The position numbers and the translations under genes were made by a program. A stretch of 10,495 bases of DNA from contig JAQCAK010000033.1 of the NCBI GenBank assembly GCA_027621895.1, forward strand, positions 1 to 10,495. Reading direction: 5' to 3'. Within the stretch, counting starts at the first letter, position 1; every line of letters starts with the position of its first letter. The DNA is from Pseudomonadota bacterium (lineage in GTDB: Bacteria > Pseudomonadota > Gammaproteobacteria > Pseudomonadales > Azotimanducaceae). The notes under the pieces are model-generated. The model was not told where the DNA came from. It worked only from the letters and a program-made list of their open reading frames with translations, and ran no database searches. Below, one piece after another: positions 1-7,747 of this stretch.

Positions 1-402
1 ATGTTCAGCCCACACCTGGGGAGTGACCGGCGAAGTGGACTCATTGCCATCGGAATTGGAGGGATAGTCGGGAGAAGGATAGTCACCCAGGTGACTATGG
101 ACATCAATCAGGCCCGGTGTGAGCCATGACCCGCTGCCGTCAATGATCGTGGCGCCGTCCAAAGGCAGCAGTTCTTCGATGACATCGCCCGAACCATAGG
201 CCACGATGACACCGGCGTCGAAGAAGACATAGCCGCGATCGATAGGCTCCTGGGTCGCCGTCAGAATGGTGACGTCGCGTATCAGGGTTGGCGATGAGTC
301 CACAGGGGCATAAGTAGAATCAAAAGGTTCCGCATGAGAGAGGACGCCCCAGGCAAGAAGTACCAGCACTGAACCCAGTCGAATCAATATTGAATCTCGC
401 AC
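1..402 (-). CDS. Exported amidohydrolase, N-terminal part (runs off the left edge)
   Basis: Partial gene: 134 codons are visible, the last reaching base 1, and the C-terminal part lies outside the window. The GTG start at 402 is the only plausible one, because an in-frame TGA lies six codons upstream. Residues 1-24 form a signal peptide (basic n-region, hydrophobic core around LVLLAWGV, probable cleavage after SHA). The mature part begins with the small beta-sandwich of the metal-dependent amidohydrolase superfamily (imidazolonepropionase-like). It then reaches the signature LTPGLIDVHSHLG at residues 94-106, where H102 and H104 would be the first two metal ligands. By family knowledge these enzymes hydrolyse C-N bonds of cyclic amides, imides or dipeptides. 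The signal peptide places this one in the periplasm or outside. The substrate cannot be told from this fragment. A TAGAAT hexamer about 32 bases upstream could be its -10 box. Confidence 0.85.
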   Translation of the reverse strand, partial: MRDSILIRLGSVLVLLAWGVLSHAEPFDSTYAPVDSSPTLIRDVTILTATQEPIDRGYVFFDAGVIVAYGSGDVIEELLPLDGATIIDGSGSWLTPGLIDVHSHLGDYPSPDYPSNSDGNESTSPVTPQVWAEH

Positions 403-437
403 TTTTAGGCTCGCTACTCAGAAGAAGCGCGAGATTC
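392..437. repeat. 9-bp perfect inverted repeat around the amidohydrolase start
   Basis: GAATCTCGC at 392-400 is mirrored exactly by GCGAGATTC at 429-437, with 28 bases between. The left arm covers the first codons of the amidohydrolase. The right arm overlaps a TAGAAT hexamer on the minus strand (434-439) that resembles a -10 box. This could be an operator or an mRNA hairpin, or it could be chance. Confidence 0.35.
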
Positions 438-473
438 TACCAAGCCTGTCGGCCGCTGAGAATTGCCTGCCTG

Positions 474-1667
474 TCAGGCGAAGCGCTTCAACTCCCGCCT
501 GGCGATGACCATCTTGTGCACCTCGTCAGGACCATCCGCTATCCGCAATGCCCTGCCATTCCGCCACATGGAGGCGACCGGCGTATCATCCGATACCCCG
601 AGTGCACCGAGGCACTGGATGACCCGGTCAAGCACGTTCATCATCATGTTAGGCACAACCACCTTGGTCATCGACAGTTCCTGCCTGGCATTTTCCTTGC
701 CGGCGGTGTCCATTTTCCATGCCGCATACTGCGTGAGCAGTCGGGCCTGGTCTATCTCCATCCTTGATGTCGCTATCCACTCCTGAACAAACTGCTTCTG
801 ACCCAGCGTGCTGCCATGACTCTCCCGCATATTGGCGTGGCGGCACATGATCTCGAAGGCTCGCTCAGCAGTACCGATCGCCCGCATACAGTGGTGAATT
901 CTGCCCGGACCCAGCCTGGCCTGTGCAATCATGAATCCGCCGTGCTCCGGGCCCAGCAGGTTGTCGAGTGGAACCCGGCAATCGTTATACTCAATTTCAC
1001 AATGCCCGCCGCCACTCGTGTGACCCATTACTGAAACCGGCCTGACAATTTTAAAACCGGGAGCATCGGTTGGAACGATGATCATCGAGGCCCGCTCGTG
1101 AGGCGCGCCACCGGGATTCGTGACAACCATCGCAATCGCAAACCGCGCACCAATCGCGCCACTCGTAAACCACTTGTGACCGTTGATGACCCACTCGTCA
1201 CCATCCTTGACCGCCGCTGTGCGCAGCCCCGTGGGATCAGCACCGGATGTATCCGGTTCTGTCATGGAAAAGCATGACCGGACATCGCCTTCCAGCAGCG
1301 GTTTCAACCACTGCTCTTTCTGCCGCTCTGTGCCGAACTGGGCAATGATCTCTGCATTACCGGTGTCGGGCGCATTACAGTTGAAAACCCGGGATGCGAT
1401 CTGGCTTCTGCCCATGTATTCACACAGCACCGCGTAATCATGATTGGAGAGACCTGCTCCCCACTCTTCATCCGGCAGGTAAAGATTCCACAGGCCCAGC
1501 GACTTGGCCTCGGCCCTAAGCGCCTTCATCGTCGGTGTATCTTCACCGTTAGCAGTGGCTTCCGCTTCCGCGGCGATGGTACTTTCCGCCGGGATTACCT
1601 TCTCATCGATGAAGCGGACAACCTGGTCGTAGACCAGCTTGCCCTCGTCAGAAATACCGAATTCCAT
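474..1667 (-). CDS. Acyl-CoA dehydrogenase
   Basis: A 397-residue FAD-dependent acyl-CoA dehydrogenase, the normal length for the family. It catalyses alpha,beta-dehydrogenation of an acyl-CoA in beta-oxidation or a related catabolic route and passes electrons to ETF. The N-terminal helical domain covers about residues 1-128. The central beta domain carries the flavin/substrate signature FSMTEPDTSGAD (133-144) and WVINGHKWFTSGA (159-171). The C-terminal helical domain ends with RIADGPDEVH (375-384). By alignment with medium-chain dehydrogenase, whose base is the glutamate of YEGT, Asp378 of ADGP sits at that place. This ADGPDEVH form is typical of the ACAD10/11-like subgroup, so the exact chain length or substrate is open. 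The start has a strong AGGAG seven bases upstream. It lies 26 bases downstream of the ompW-like gene on the same strand and is probably co-transcribed with it. Confidence 0.93.
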   Translation of the reverse strand: MEFGISDEGKLVYDQVVRFIDEKVIPAESTIAAEAEATANGEDTPTMKALRAEAKSLGLWNLYLPDEEWGAGLSNHDYAVLCEYMGRSQIASRVFNCNAPDTGNAEIIAQFGTERQKEQWLKPLLEGDVRSCFSMTEPDTSGADPTGLRTAAVKDGDEWVINGHKWFTSGAIGARFAIAMVVTNPGGAPHERASMIIVPTDAPGFKIVRPVSVMGHTSGGGHCEIEYNDCRVPLDNLLGPEHGGFMIAQARLGPGRIHHCMRAIGTAERAFEIMCRHANMRESHGSTLGQKQFVQEWIATSRMEIDQARLLTQYAAWKMDTAGKENARQELSMTKVVVPNMMMNVLDRVIQCLGALGVSDDTPVASMWRNGRALRIADGPDEVHKMVIARRELKRFA

Positions 1668-1693
1668 AATCTTCTCCTGCGTCAGCTGTCAGC

Positions 1694-2374
1694 CTAGAAT
1701 TTATAGCCAATAGACAGCATATAGACGACGGGATCGATATCCACGTCAAATTTGACGGTAGCAACCGCTGTTTTTATCTTCGCTTCTGTATCGATATCGA
1801 TGTACCAGACTGCACCATTGAGCATCCAGTGCTCATTTAGCATGTAGTCGAAACCGACCTGTGCAGCGAGACCCCAGCTCTGCTTCAGACTGAGGCTGGC
1901 ATCGACGGTACCCGCAGGCAGACCGACAATCTCGTCCAGCGCCAGATTCAGTTCGTTATCGACGTCTTCATCGAAGAAGATCGTCGTGTTCAGCCCGACA
2001 CCGATGTAAGGCTGAAAATCGCCACTCCCGGCCATGGGGAAGTACTGGACGGACAATGTCGGTGGCAGGTGTTTGGTATCGCCAGCCTTGACCGGCAGGT
2101 TCGAAAGATCAATATCGTGGGTGAACGGCGTTGAAGCCAGCAGTTCTATCCCGATATTGTCTCGCCACATGTAGACACCGGTCAGGCCGAGCTGGGTATC
2201 ATCGGCCACGTCCACGCCCGGCAACGTCACCAGGCCGGCAACATCAATTGAATCACTGTCACCTTTCGGGTCCACATTGGCCAAACCTGCCCGTAGGATC
2301 CAGTCTCCCTGTTCATGGGCCATGGCGACAGAACTCAGCAAAAGTGCGACAGCCATCACGATGATTTTCTTCAT
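1694..2374 (-). CDS. ompW: OmpW/AlkL-family outer membrane protein
   Basis: A 226-residue outer-membrane beta-barrel of the OmpW family, which forms small eight-stranded channels for hydrophobic compounds. The signal peptide is residues 1-19 (MKKIIVMAVALLLSSVAMA, cleaved before HEQ). The mature protein starts with the family-typical GDWILRAGLANVDPKGDSD, then shows alternating aromatic/polar strands, the conserved SVQYFPM...FQPYIGVGLN stretch near the middle, and a C-terminal strand ending in phenylalanine (MLSIGYKF), the usual BAM recognition signal. The length fits the family. GGAG lies 8 bases upstream of the ATG. The acyl-CoA dehydrogenase follows after 26 bases, so a role in uptake of hydrophobic substrates for oxidation, as with AlkL, is a reasonable inference. 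The symbol is by family; orthology to E. coli ompW is not shown. Confidence 0.9.
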   Translation of the reverse strand: MKKIIVMAVALLLSSVAMAHEQGDWILRAGLANVDPKGDSDSIDVAGLVTLPGVDVADDTQLGLTGVYMWRDNIGIELLASTPFTHDIDLSNLPVKAGDTKHLPPTLSVQYFPMAGSGDFQPYIGVGLNTTIFFDEDVDNELNLALDEIVGLPAGTVDASLSLKQSWGLAAQVGFDYMLNEHWMLNGAVWYIDIDTEAKIKTAVATVKFDVDIDPVVYMLSIGYKF

Positions 2375-2400
2375 TTTCCTGCTCCAGAATTACAACAAAT

Positions 2401-2460
2401 TTGATGCGCACTAATTTATCGCCAGAGAGACAAGAGAAACTTGTCCTGGATCAACTCACA
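2401..2460 (-). promoter_or_regulatory. Putative ompW promoter with CRP/FNR-like dyads
   Basis: On the minus strand a GATAAATT stretch (2420-2413) could serve as the -10 region. Upstream of it TTGATCCAGGACAA (2454-2441) matches the FNR consensus TTGAT-N4-ATCAA at 8 of 10 positions. Its centre falls about 40-41 bases before the predicted transcript start, the usual place of a class II activator site. A second 8-of-10 match, TTGATGCGCACTAA (2401-2414, read on the plus strand), lies near the predicted start. No good -35 box is visible, which fits activator dependence. E. coli ompW is known to respond to FNR and ArcA. Each match is weak by itself. Confidence 0.35.
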
Positions 2461-2547
2461 CAGTGGATTCAGGCCATGCATGGGGTCTTATAAGGTGTGC
2501 TGAGAAGGCTTACACTTACAGGGCACACATCGAAGCCGAGTCCAGCC

Positions 2548-3096
2548 ATGCGACTGATAACACTCTTCCTGCTGACCTGCCTGACTTTTTCGTCCCAGGC
2601 CACCACGACACCCGAAAAGGCCCTCGAGATGTATTTCAACATCCTGACCAGCCAGGACTACCACGACATCAGTACCATCATGGACCAGGAGAGCATGCGT
2701 AACCTGAAGCGCACCATGGACAGCGCAATGAAATTCCAGGCTGAACATGGTGTCTACACCCTGCAGCGACGCATCTTTGGCGAGCCGGTCAGCCTTGAAC
2801 GAATAGAATCAACAACACCCGAATTCTACCTGGAGACCCTCGCAGGCGAGATTCTCCAGGCTGCCCGCAGACAGCACCTGATCGTTTCCGACCGTCAGAT
2901 CATCGGCAAGATTCAGGAAAGCGAGGATATGATTCACATCGTGGCTCGCCTGACTTTCGCCCAGGACAGCCAGAGAAGCTCGGACGTACTCGTATACACA
3001 CTGGTAAAGCGGCGCTCTGGATGGAAGCTGAAATTTCCTGCGACGATCAAACAGATGATTACCGTCATCGACAGCAGCGCTCGTCAACAGCATTGA
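2548..3096 (+). CDS. Small exported protein of unknown function
   Basis: A 182-residue protein when started at ATG 2548. The frame is open from 2497, but the internal start is preferred because it begins directly with a signal peptide, MRLITLFLLTCLTFSSQA, followed by TTTPEKALEMYFNIL. The mature part is mixed helix and strand with no cysteine. It has an amphipathic N-terminal helix (PEKALEMYFNILTSQDYHD) and closing strands (DVLVYTLVKRRSGWKLKF). That order resembles small NTF2/SnoaL-like or DUF-type periplasmic proteins, but I do not recognise a specific family and no catalytic motif is evident. A TATAAG hexamer at 2489-2494 could be its -10 box. The ribosome-binding site is poor. The aminotransferase starts 14 bases after its stop, so the two are probably one operon, although a functional link is not obvious. 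Confidence 0.75.
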   Translation: MRLITLFLLTCLTFSSQATTTPEKALEMYFNILTSQDYHDISTIMDQESMRNLKRTMDSAMKFQAEHGVYTLQRRIFGEPVSLERIESTTPEFYLETLAGEILQAARRQHLIVSDRQIIGKIQESEDMIHIVARLTFAQDSQRSSDVLVYTLVKRRSGWKLKFPATIKQMITVIDSSARQQH

Positions 3097-3110
3097 GCAG
3101 TTGATCCTCA

Positions 3111-4292
3111 ATGTTTGAAGCGCGATTCAGCCAGACCGCGACTCGCCTTCTCGCTCCGGACAATCGCGTCTGGGCGGTCCACGATCGAGCAATGAAGCGT
3201 CTCGCTGCCGGCGAGGACATCATCGTCATGTCTGTGGGCGACCCTGATCTGCCGACCATCGCAGGAGCCATCGCACTCGCTGTCACAAGCCTTTACCGCG
3301 GCAGAACGCACTATTCACCGGGCATGGGTGAACCTGAACTTCGACGGGTCATTGCAGAAATTGAAAGTGACGCCAGCGGCAGGCTTACAACGCCGGAAGA
3401 GATCATCATTTTTCCCGGTGCGACCAATGCCCTGTTTACCGTGCTGGCATGCCTGCTCGATAAAGATGACGAACTGATCGTGACCGAACCCGCCTACATT
3501 GGCTACCGGGGGCTCTTCGCCGCAGTCGGTGCAGCAGTCGTTGCCGTCCCCAGCCTGGCAGGAGACGGATTTCGCATCGATATTGATGCGATCAAGGCTG
3601 CCGCAACAGACCGCACCCGGGTCCTGCTGCTGAATACGCCCGGCAACCCCTCCGGGCACGTCATACCTCACAGGGACCTGCAGGCGCTCTGCGAATGGGC
3701 GCTCGAGCAGGACATCTGGCTGGTCTGTGATGAGGTCTATTCCATGCTGACATTCGAGACACCGTTTGTCAGTGCCCGTAAGGCAGCCCCGGTACTGGAC
3801 AACATCATCATTGTAGACGGTCTGTCCAAGTCACATGCCATGACCGGTTGGCGGCTGGGCTGGGTGGTAGCACCCCTTGCCGCTATCCCGCCATTGCTTG
3901 AGTTCACCTCCGCCACGGTATTCGGTTGCAGCCAGTTTGTGCAGGACGCCGCGGCCTTCGCCCTGAAGAACGATCAGACGTACATCCAGAGTGTCAGGGA
4001 CGAATACCGTCAGCGCCGCGACTACGCCCTGGCAAGGATCGCCGCGATCAGGGGCATAACCTGCGTTAAACCCGCCGCCGGGATGTTCATGATGATGGAC
4101 GTCAGCGAAACAGGTATGAACGGCTATGACTTCGCAGAAAACCTGCTGGACAGGGCAGGTGTATCCGTACTGCCCGGTGGCGGTTTCGGTTCGCGGACGA
4201 CTGGATTTGTCAGACTCTCATTGACTCAGGGTGAACAGGTCCTGAAACAGGCATTCGATCGGATCGAGACCTTCTGCCTGGAAGTCTGCTAG
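3111..4292 (+). CDS. Pyridoxal-phosphate class I/II aminotransferase
   Basis: A 393-residue fold-type I PLP enzyme, of normal length for the aspartate aminotransferase superfamily. Visible landmarks in order are SVGDPDLPT near the N-terminus (substrate loop), THYSPGMGEPELR (residues about 66-78), the phosphate-site turn FPGATNALF, NTPGNPSG with N179 contacting the cofactor, CDEVY with D207 pairing to the pyridine nitrogen, LSKSHAMTGWRLGW with K240 as the Schiff-base lysine, and FVRLSL with R368 binding the substrate carboxylate. All key residues are present, so the enzyme should be active in the cytoplasm as an amino acid:2-oxoacid transaminase. The amino-acid specificity cannot be read from sequence alone. 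It follows the small exported protein by 14 bases. Its stop overlaps tail-to-tail with the acyltransferase gene. Confidence 0.93.
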   Translation: MFEARFSQTATRLLAPDNRVWAVHDRAMKRLAAGEDIIVMSVGDPDLPTIAGAIALAVTSLYRGRTHYSPGMGEPELRRVIAEIESDASGRLTTPEEIIIFPGATNALFTVLACLLDKDDELIVTEPAYIGYRGLFAAVGAAVVAVPSLAGDGFRIDIDAIKAAATDRTRVLLLNTPGNPSGHVIPHRDLQALCEWALEQDIWLVCDEVYSMLTFETPFVSARKAAPVLDNIIIVDGLSKSHAMTGWRLGWVVAPLAAIPPLLEFTSATVFGCSQFVQDAAAFALKNDQTYIQSVRDEYRQRRDYALARIAAIRGITCVKPAAGMFMMMDVSETGMNGYDFAENLLDRAGVSVLPGGGFGSRTTGFVRLSLTQGEQVLKQAFDRIETFCLEVC

Positions 4293-5362
4293 GGAAAAAA
4301 GCGGTTCCGCAGTCCCATAAAGGGTTTCTCGACCAGCAGATAAGAGACAGCCGAGACGATGAGCGTCGCAATCAGGAAAAGCAGCACCAACAGATATTGA
4401 TTCATTTCCACCCCCCGCATCTGCTCATTAATCAGCAGGTGCCACAGGTAATTGCTATAGCTGGTCAGGGATACAAAAGACACTGGCGCTGCAACCCAGG
4501 GCGACAACCTCGGCTGCCAGACATACAACAGCATGATGAGCAGCAGGGAAGCGAATCCCATGACCGGGTAGAAGAACAGGAAACCCAGAGTCGGATTGAC
4601 GACACCGGGATAGTCGAGCACCACTGACCCGCAAAACCAGAACATGAAAGCATGAACCAGTAATGTAGTGACCAGCAACAGCAGACGGCGACCTTCAAGC
4701 AGTCGAGGCAGGTTGTGGTAATAGTTCACCCACGCCAGCGTCGTGCCCAGCCCAAGGCTGGTAAACCGGAAGGTGAATTTCCGAATATCATTTTCAAAGC
4801 ATTTCAAGGGTCTGTCAGCGTCCGCACAGGCAGCATAGTCGCCAGACAGCAGCACAACTCCCGACAGCAGCAGCAGAACAGAAGCAGCCAGAAAACCCCA
4901 GCGCAGTGAATACCTCATCAGGATCAGGCACAGGGGAGCAAACAGCAGATAGAACCACTCCTCTATCACCAGGGACCAGCTAACCGGCAGCAGGTCCCAG
5001 TCACCGACCACCAGATCCTGCAGGAACAGGAAGTACAGCAGGTCGAATCTGTCAAAGACCAGCCAGATAAAAATCAGCACAGCGAAATAGGCAGGCAGTG
5101 TTCGCAACCAGCGACGGGACCAGAAGCGAACCAGCATTCTGAACGAGAGGCTTTCTTCAAAAGATCTGAGCAGAATGGAACCGATAAGGAATCCACTCAG
5201 TACAAAAAACAGCTCGACTCCGATTTTCCCCGACAGGGAAAGAAACTCGTAGCGGCCAGGTGCATCCAGCAGATAGCGGGTGTGGGCCAGGACCACGGCA
5301 AGAATGGCAATTGAACGGGCAATATCCAGACCAACCAGACGGTTCTTCGAAAAATCGGACAC
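4289..5362 (-). CDS. Acyltransferase-3 (OafA/YrhL-like) membrane protein
   Basis: A 357-residue integral membrane acyltransferase of the acyltransferase-3 family, which O-acylates cell-surface glycans such as O-antigen, exopolysaccharide or peptidoglycan. Family landmarks are present: GLDIARSIAILAVVLAHTRY (residues 11-30) with the R16-x10-H27 pair, GKIGVELFFVLSGFLIG (45-61), RRWLRTLP (83-90) and VSWSLVIEEWFYLLF (127-141). About eight to ten hydrophobic segments follow one another to the C-terminus, which is basic (RNRFFP) and cytoplasmic by expectation. There is no SGNH or other extra domain, so it is the stand-alone form. No other glycan genes are in view, so the acceptor is unknown. It lies 108 bases downstream of the CHAT gene on the same strand. 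The gap contains a possible TAGAAT -10 box, so separate transcription is likely. Confidence 0.92.
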   Translation of the reverse strand: MSDFSKNRLVGLDIARSIAILAVVLAHTRYLLDAPGRYEFLSLSGKIGVELFFVLSGFLIGSILLRSFEESLSFRMLVRFWSRRWLRTLPAYFAVLIFIWLVFDRFDLLYFLFLQDLVVGDWDLLPVSWSLVIEEWFYLLFAPLCLILMRYSLRWGFLAASVLLLLSGVVLLSGDYAACADADRPLKCFENDIRKFTFRFTSLGLGTTLAWVNYYHNLPRLLEGRRLLLLVTTLLVHAFMFWFCGSVVLDYPGVVNPTLGFLFFYPVMGFASLLLIMLLYVWQPRLSPWVAAPVSFVSLTSYSNYLWHLLINEQMRGVEMNQYLLVLLFLIATLIVSAVSYLLVEKPFMGLRNRFFP

Positions 5363-5470
5363 GGTAAAAGGGCTTGATCAAGTTACGTCATTCTAGCCAA
5401 AAAAGGCGTCCGGATTCGTCTTTCGTTAACCGGCGTTCTTTCCCGGGGGATTGAGATTGGAAAAGGCGTG
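5363..5470 (-). promoter_or_regulatory. Gap before the acyltransferase gene: possible promoter, palindrome and direct repeat
   Basis: Read on the minus strand, TAGAAT (5395-5390) could be a -10 box with a poor -35. A perfect 10-base palindrome CTTGATCAAG (5373-5382) lies just downstream of the transcript start this would give, where an operator could sit. The nonamer AAAAGGCGT occurs at 5401-5409 and again at 5461-5469, exactly 60 bases apart. I found no convincing stem-loop terminator after the CHAT gene. Confidence 0.3.
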
Positions 5471-7666
5471 TCAGCCGTCGACCGGACGCTCGCGAAAAAC
5501 AGACCGATCGTCTGTCCGGGTCTTCGCCATCAGGACAAACCCGCTCCAGTAAAATGGATGCGAAAACCTGCGCGAAGAGACGAAGTCCTGTTTAGTCTCG
5601 GCAAGAGAGAGTGCGGCGTCACCGCGATTGGATTTAAGTTTCGAGTAGAAAGTACGCATGAATTCTGCGGTGGGTCTGTCCGGCACCTTCCAGAGTGTGC
5701 CCAGAACCGAACTCGCTCCATTCGCGAGCAACCCATAAGCGAGCCCTTTCACACCAACTCCTTGGTAAGAACGTCCCAGCATGGTCTCACAGGCACTGAT
5801 CACCACCAGGTTGGAGTAAAACTTCTCCTGCAGTAACCGGGTGAGACTCAGAAAGCCGCCGTCATCATCGCTCCCCGGAACCGGGGCCGTTGCCAGTCCG
5901 ACAACATCCGGGGTCTCGGGGCTAAAATAGCCGTGAGTTGCGATGTGCAGGATCTTTGCCCGGCGGGAATCTTCCGAGAGCAGACCTGTCCTTGTGGCGT
6001 CCTGTCCCAGCAATAGTTTGACGGCGCCTTCCGGGTAGGATGACTTGATGTAACCTGCTTCTCTCGCCGTGTGCGGCAACCGGCCTAACCCCTGCACCCA
6101 GTTACGATACTCACTGGGTGTGCGGTTGAAATTCGCGCCTGCGAACGCAGGATCAGCGAAAACGACAATACTCGGTGGACCCTCGACGGCCGGGTTTTCG
6201 GACATCGAGTAATACGCCAGCAAAGAAGGTGTCCGAACGACCGGCATTGGCAGGCCATCCGCTCTCAGAGAAAGCAGTGCAGAGAAAGGGACCTGGTGAA
6301 CCAGATCATCAGCGACGAGCACCAGTCGGCGATAGTCGCCAGTATTCGATGGCAGCAAAGCATCAGCAAGCGCCTGCAGCGCCTGACTGGTTTCCTCTCG
6401 GCCACGTCCATTGATCGATTCCAGCTGAACCAGGGCGGTGCTGATCATCTCCCTCAGGGCCTGTCGACCCGGCAGCCTTGTGAGCCGGGTCGTCACGGTG
6501 TCCGCGGCGAGGACAAAACTCACGTTCTCCTGAACATAGAATCTGAGCGCAAGATCACCCTCGGGAACATTCAGGTCTTCGCGGGCAACCTCAGGCAACC
6601 TGATAGAGACAGTTTCGCCCCTGGAGGAGGCTCCCAGGTAAAAATCCCTGCGCAGGTCTCTCTCTCGCTGGGCCTCAGCAAGCTGGAGCCGGTTTTCTTC
6701 TGACGGCTCTGCGCGGAAACGCTGGTTAAAATCCAGGACCTGCTTTTCCGCTGCAAGATAGGTATCAAGTTCCTCCAGGCTGACACCGGACCTTGTCGAT
6801 ACAAGAGGGGTTTCGTAGATTGCCAGTCGCTCAAGCAGCGTGAGCAGTTCATCGTACACCCGGAGATCTGCCAATCCCTCGACATACACGGAAACAAAGT
6901 CCTGAACATTGGCCAGGAACGCAAACTGGTCGTCACTGGATTCAAGCAATTCCGAGACAACATGCTCAATGACCGCCATACCGCGATCGCCGTATTCACG
7001 GAAAGCCCCGGCATCATCAGTGCGCAATGCCCGCTCAATGGACAATCGACTGAACTGAACCCGTCGCATCGGGTTACTTACAGCCGAACCCATTGAACTC
7101 GCACTGCCTGCCAGAAACTCCTCTGCCCTTGACTGCCAGCGTTCGAATGCCTGGTCGCTGTCTGCCGTCTCCATCAGTAACAGCATGGCATCGAGTTTCT
7201 GTTCGATGAAGCTCCTGGGGTCACTGAATACGGTGTATGCCAGATTCCGGGTCTGATCGATGTTGCCTTTCAGCCAATAGTCCTGAGCCAGCTCCAGCTG
7301 CGCGACCAGTGAGCGATACATCCCACGTTCCTCGAAAAAGCTGAGAGCCCGGGTATGCCGGCCCAGGGCCGCATCCACGTCACCTCGCATCCGGTCAATG
7401 GTACCCAGCTTCAGGCCTGCAATGGCCACCAGAAAGTCGTCGCTGTTTTCGTTTAAATCCCTGACCTGGCTGAAATATCGCGCTGCGATATCCAGATCAC
7501 CGGTCTTGAGATGGGCGTCGGCGATTGAGAACAGATCTCGACTCAACTGAACACGGTCATCCCCCCGGTAACTGCTGACGATGCATCTGCGCAGGTAACC
7601 TTTCGCCCGGTTGAATTCTCCCAGTTGAACGTGTGAGTAGGACAGGTCCCGGTAGTAGTCCATCAA
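5471..7666 (-). CDS. TPR-CHAT protease-like protein, C-terminal 731 residues (main part of an amber-split gene)
   Basis: CHAT-domain protein (caspase HetF-associated with TPRs), of the caspase/separase-like cysteine peptidase clan. Residues about 1-150 hold three to four TPR-like helix pairs, for example YRDLSYSHVQLGEFNRAKGY and ARYFSQVRDLNE. Residues about 150-300 are helical. A charged coiled-coil-like stretch lies near 300-340. The CHAT domain covers about 420-715, with LVLVADDLVHQVPFSALLS near its start. The catalytic pair is intact: H578 in HIATHGYF and C626 in ISACET, followed by GLAYGLLANGASSVLGTLWKVPD. The ATG at 7666 has GAGG eight bases upstream, so independent initiation is possible. 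However, the frame is open upstream to a TAG at 7745, and beyond that continues as the exported N-terminal part. As a lone product it would lack a signal peptide and the first TPR helices. Substrates of such peptidases cannot be predicted. Confidence 0.85.
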   Translation of the reverse strand: MMDYYRDLSYSHVQLGEFNRAKGYLRRCIVSSYRGDDRVQLSRDLFSIADAHLKTGDLDIAARYFSQVRDLNENSDDFLVAIAGLKLGTIDRMRGDVDAALGRHTRALSFFEERGMYRSLVAQLELAQDYWLKGNIDQTRNLAYTVFSDPRSFIEQKLDAMLLLMETADSDQAFERWQSRAEEFLAGSASSMGSAVSNPMRRVQFSRLSIERALRTDDAGAFREYGDRGMAVIEHVVSELLESSDDQFAFLANVQDFVSVYVEGLADLRVYDELLTLLERLAIYETPLVSTRSGVSLEELDTYLAAEKQVLDFNQRFRAEPSEENRLQLAEAQRERDLRRDFYLGASSRGETVSIRLPEVAREDLNVPEGDLALRFYVQENVSFVLAADTVTTRLTRLPGRQALREMISTALVQLESINGRGREETSQALQALADALLPSNTGDYRRLVLVADDLVHQVPFSALLSLRADGLPMPVVRTPSLLAYYSMSENPAVEGPPSIVVFADPAFAGANFNRTPSEYRNWVQGLGRLPHTAREAGYIKSSYPEGAVKLLLGQDATRTGLLSEDSRRAKILHIATHGYFSPETPDVVGLATAPVPGSDDDGGFLSLTRLLQEKFYSNLVVISACETMLGRSYQGVGVKGLAYGLLANGASSVLGTLWKVPDRPTAEFMRTFYSKLKSNRGDAALSLAETKQDFVSSRRFSHPFYWSGFVLMAKTRTDDRSVFRERPVDG

Positions 7667-7747
7667 CAGCGCCTCATCAGCGCCGTCGGATTCAAGCAGG
7701 AATATCGCTTCTTCCAGGAGAGCGACTCCTTCCCGATGACGGTTCTA
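7667..7747 (-). other. In-frame amber codon and linking segment inside the TPR-CHAT gene
   Basis: TAG at 7747-7745 is the only stop between the ATG at 8065 and the TGA at 5471. The 26 codons between it and the next ATG (7666) read NRHREGVALLEEAIFLLESD and onward, a typical TPR second-helix pattern. They continue directly from RAKWLHYLH before the stop. One base change (for example CAG or TGG to TAG) would explain it. Without the stop the gene encodes about 864 residues, a usual size for exported TPR-CHAT proteins. Recent nonsense mutation, sequence error, suppression, or use of the downstream start are all possible. Confidence 0.8.

Noticed and set aside
390..786. Plus-strand open frames over the end of the acyl-CoA dehydrogenase
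   Set aside because: They are low-complexity, His/Arg-rich shadows of a clearly conserved gene on the other strand.
2497..2547. Longer start of the small exported protein at 2497
   Set aside because: It would bury the signal peptide behind 17 polar residues; ATG 2548 begins directly with it.
5363..5470. Rho-independent terminator after the CHAT gene
   Set aside because: There are T runs on the minus strand after ACGCC, but no stable GC stem precedes them.
7745..7747. Programmed recoding (selenocysteine or pyrrolysine) at the stop inside the CHAT gene
   Set aside because: The codon is TAG, not TGA, the position is in a TPR helix with no catalytic need, and no recoding signal is recognisable; nonsense mutation or sequence error is simpler.
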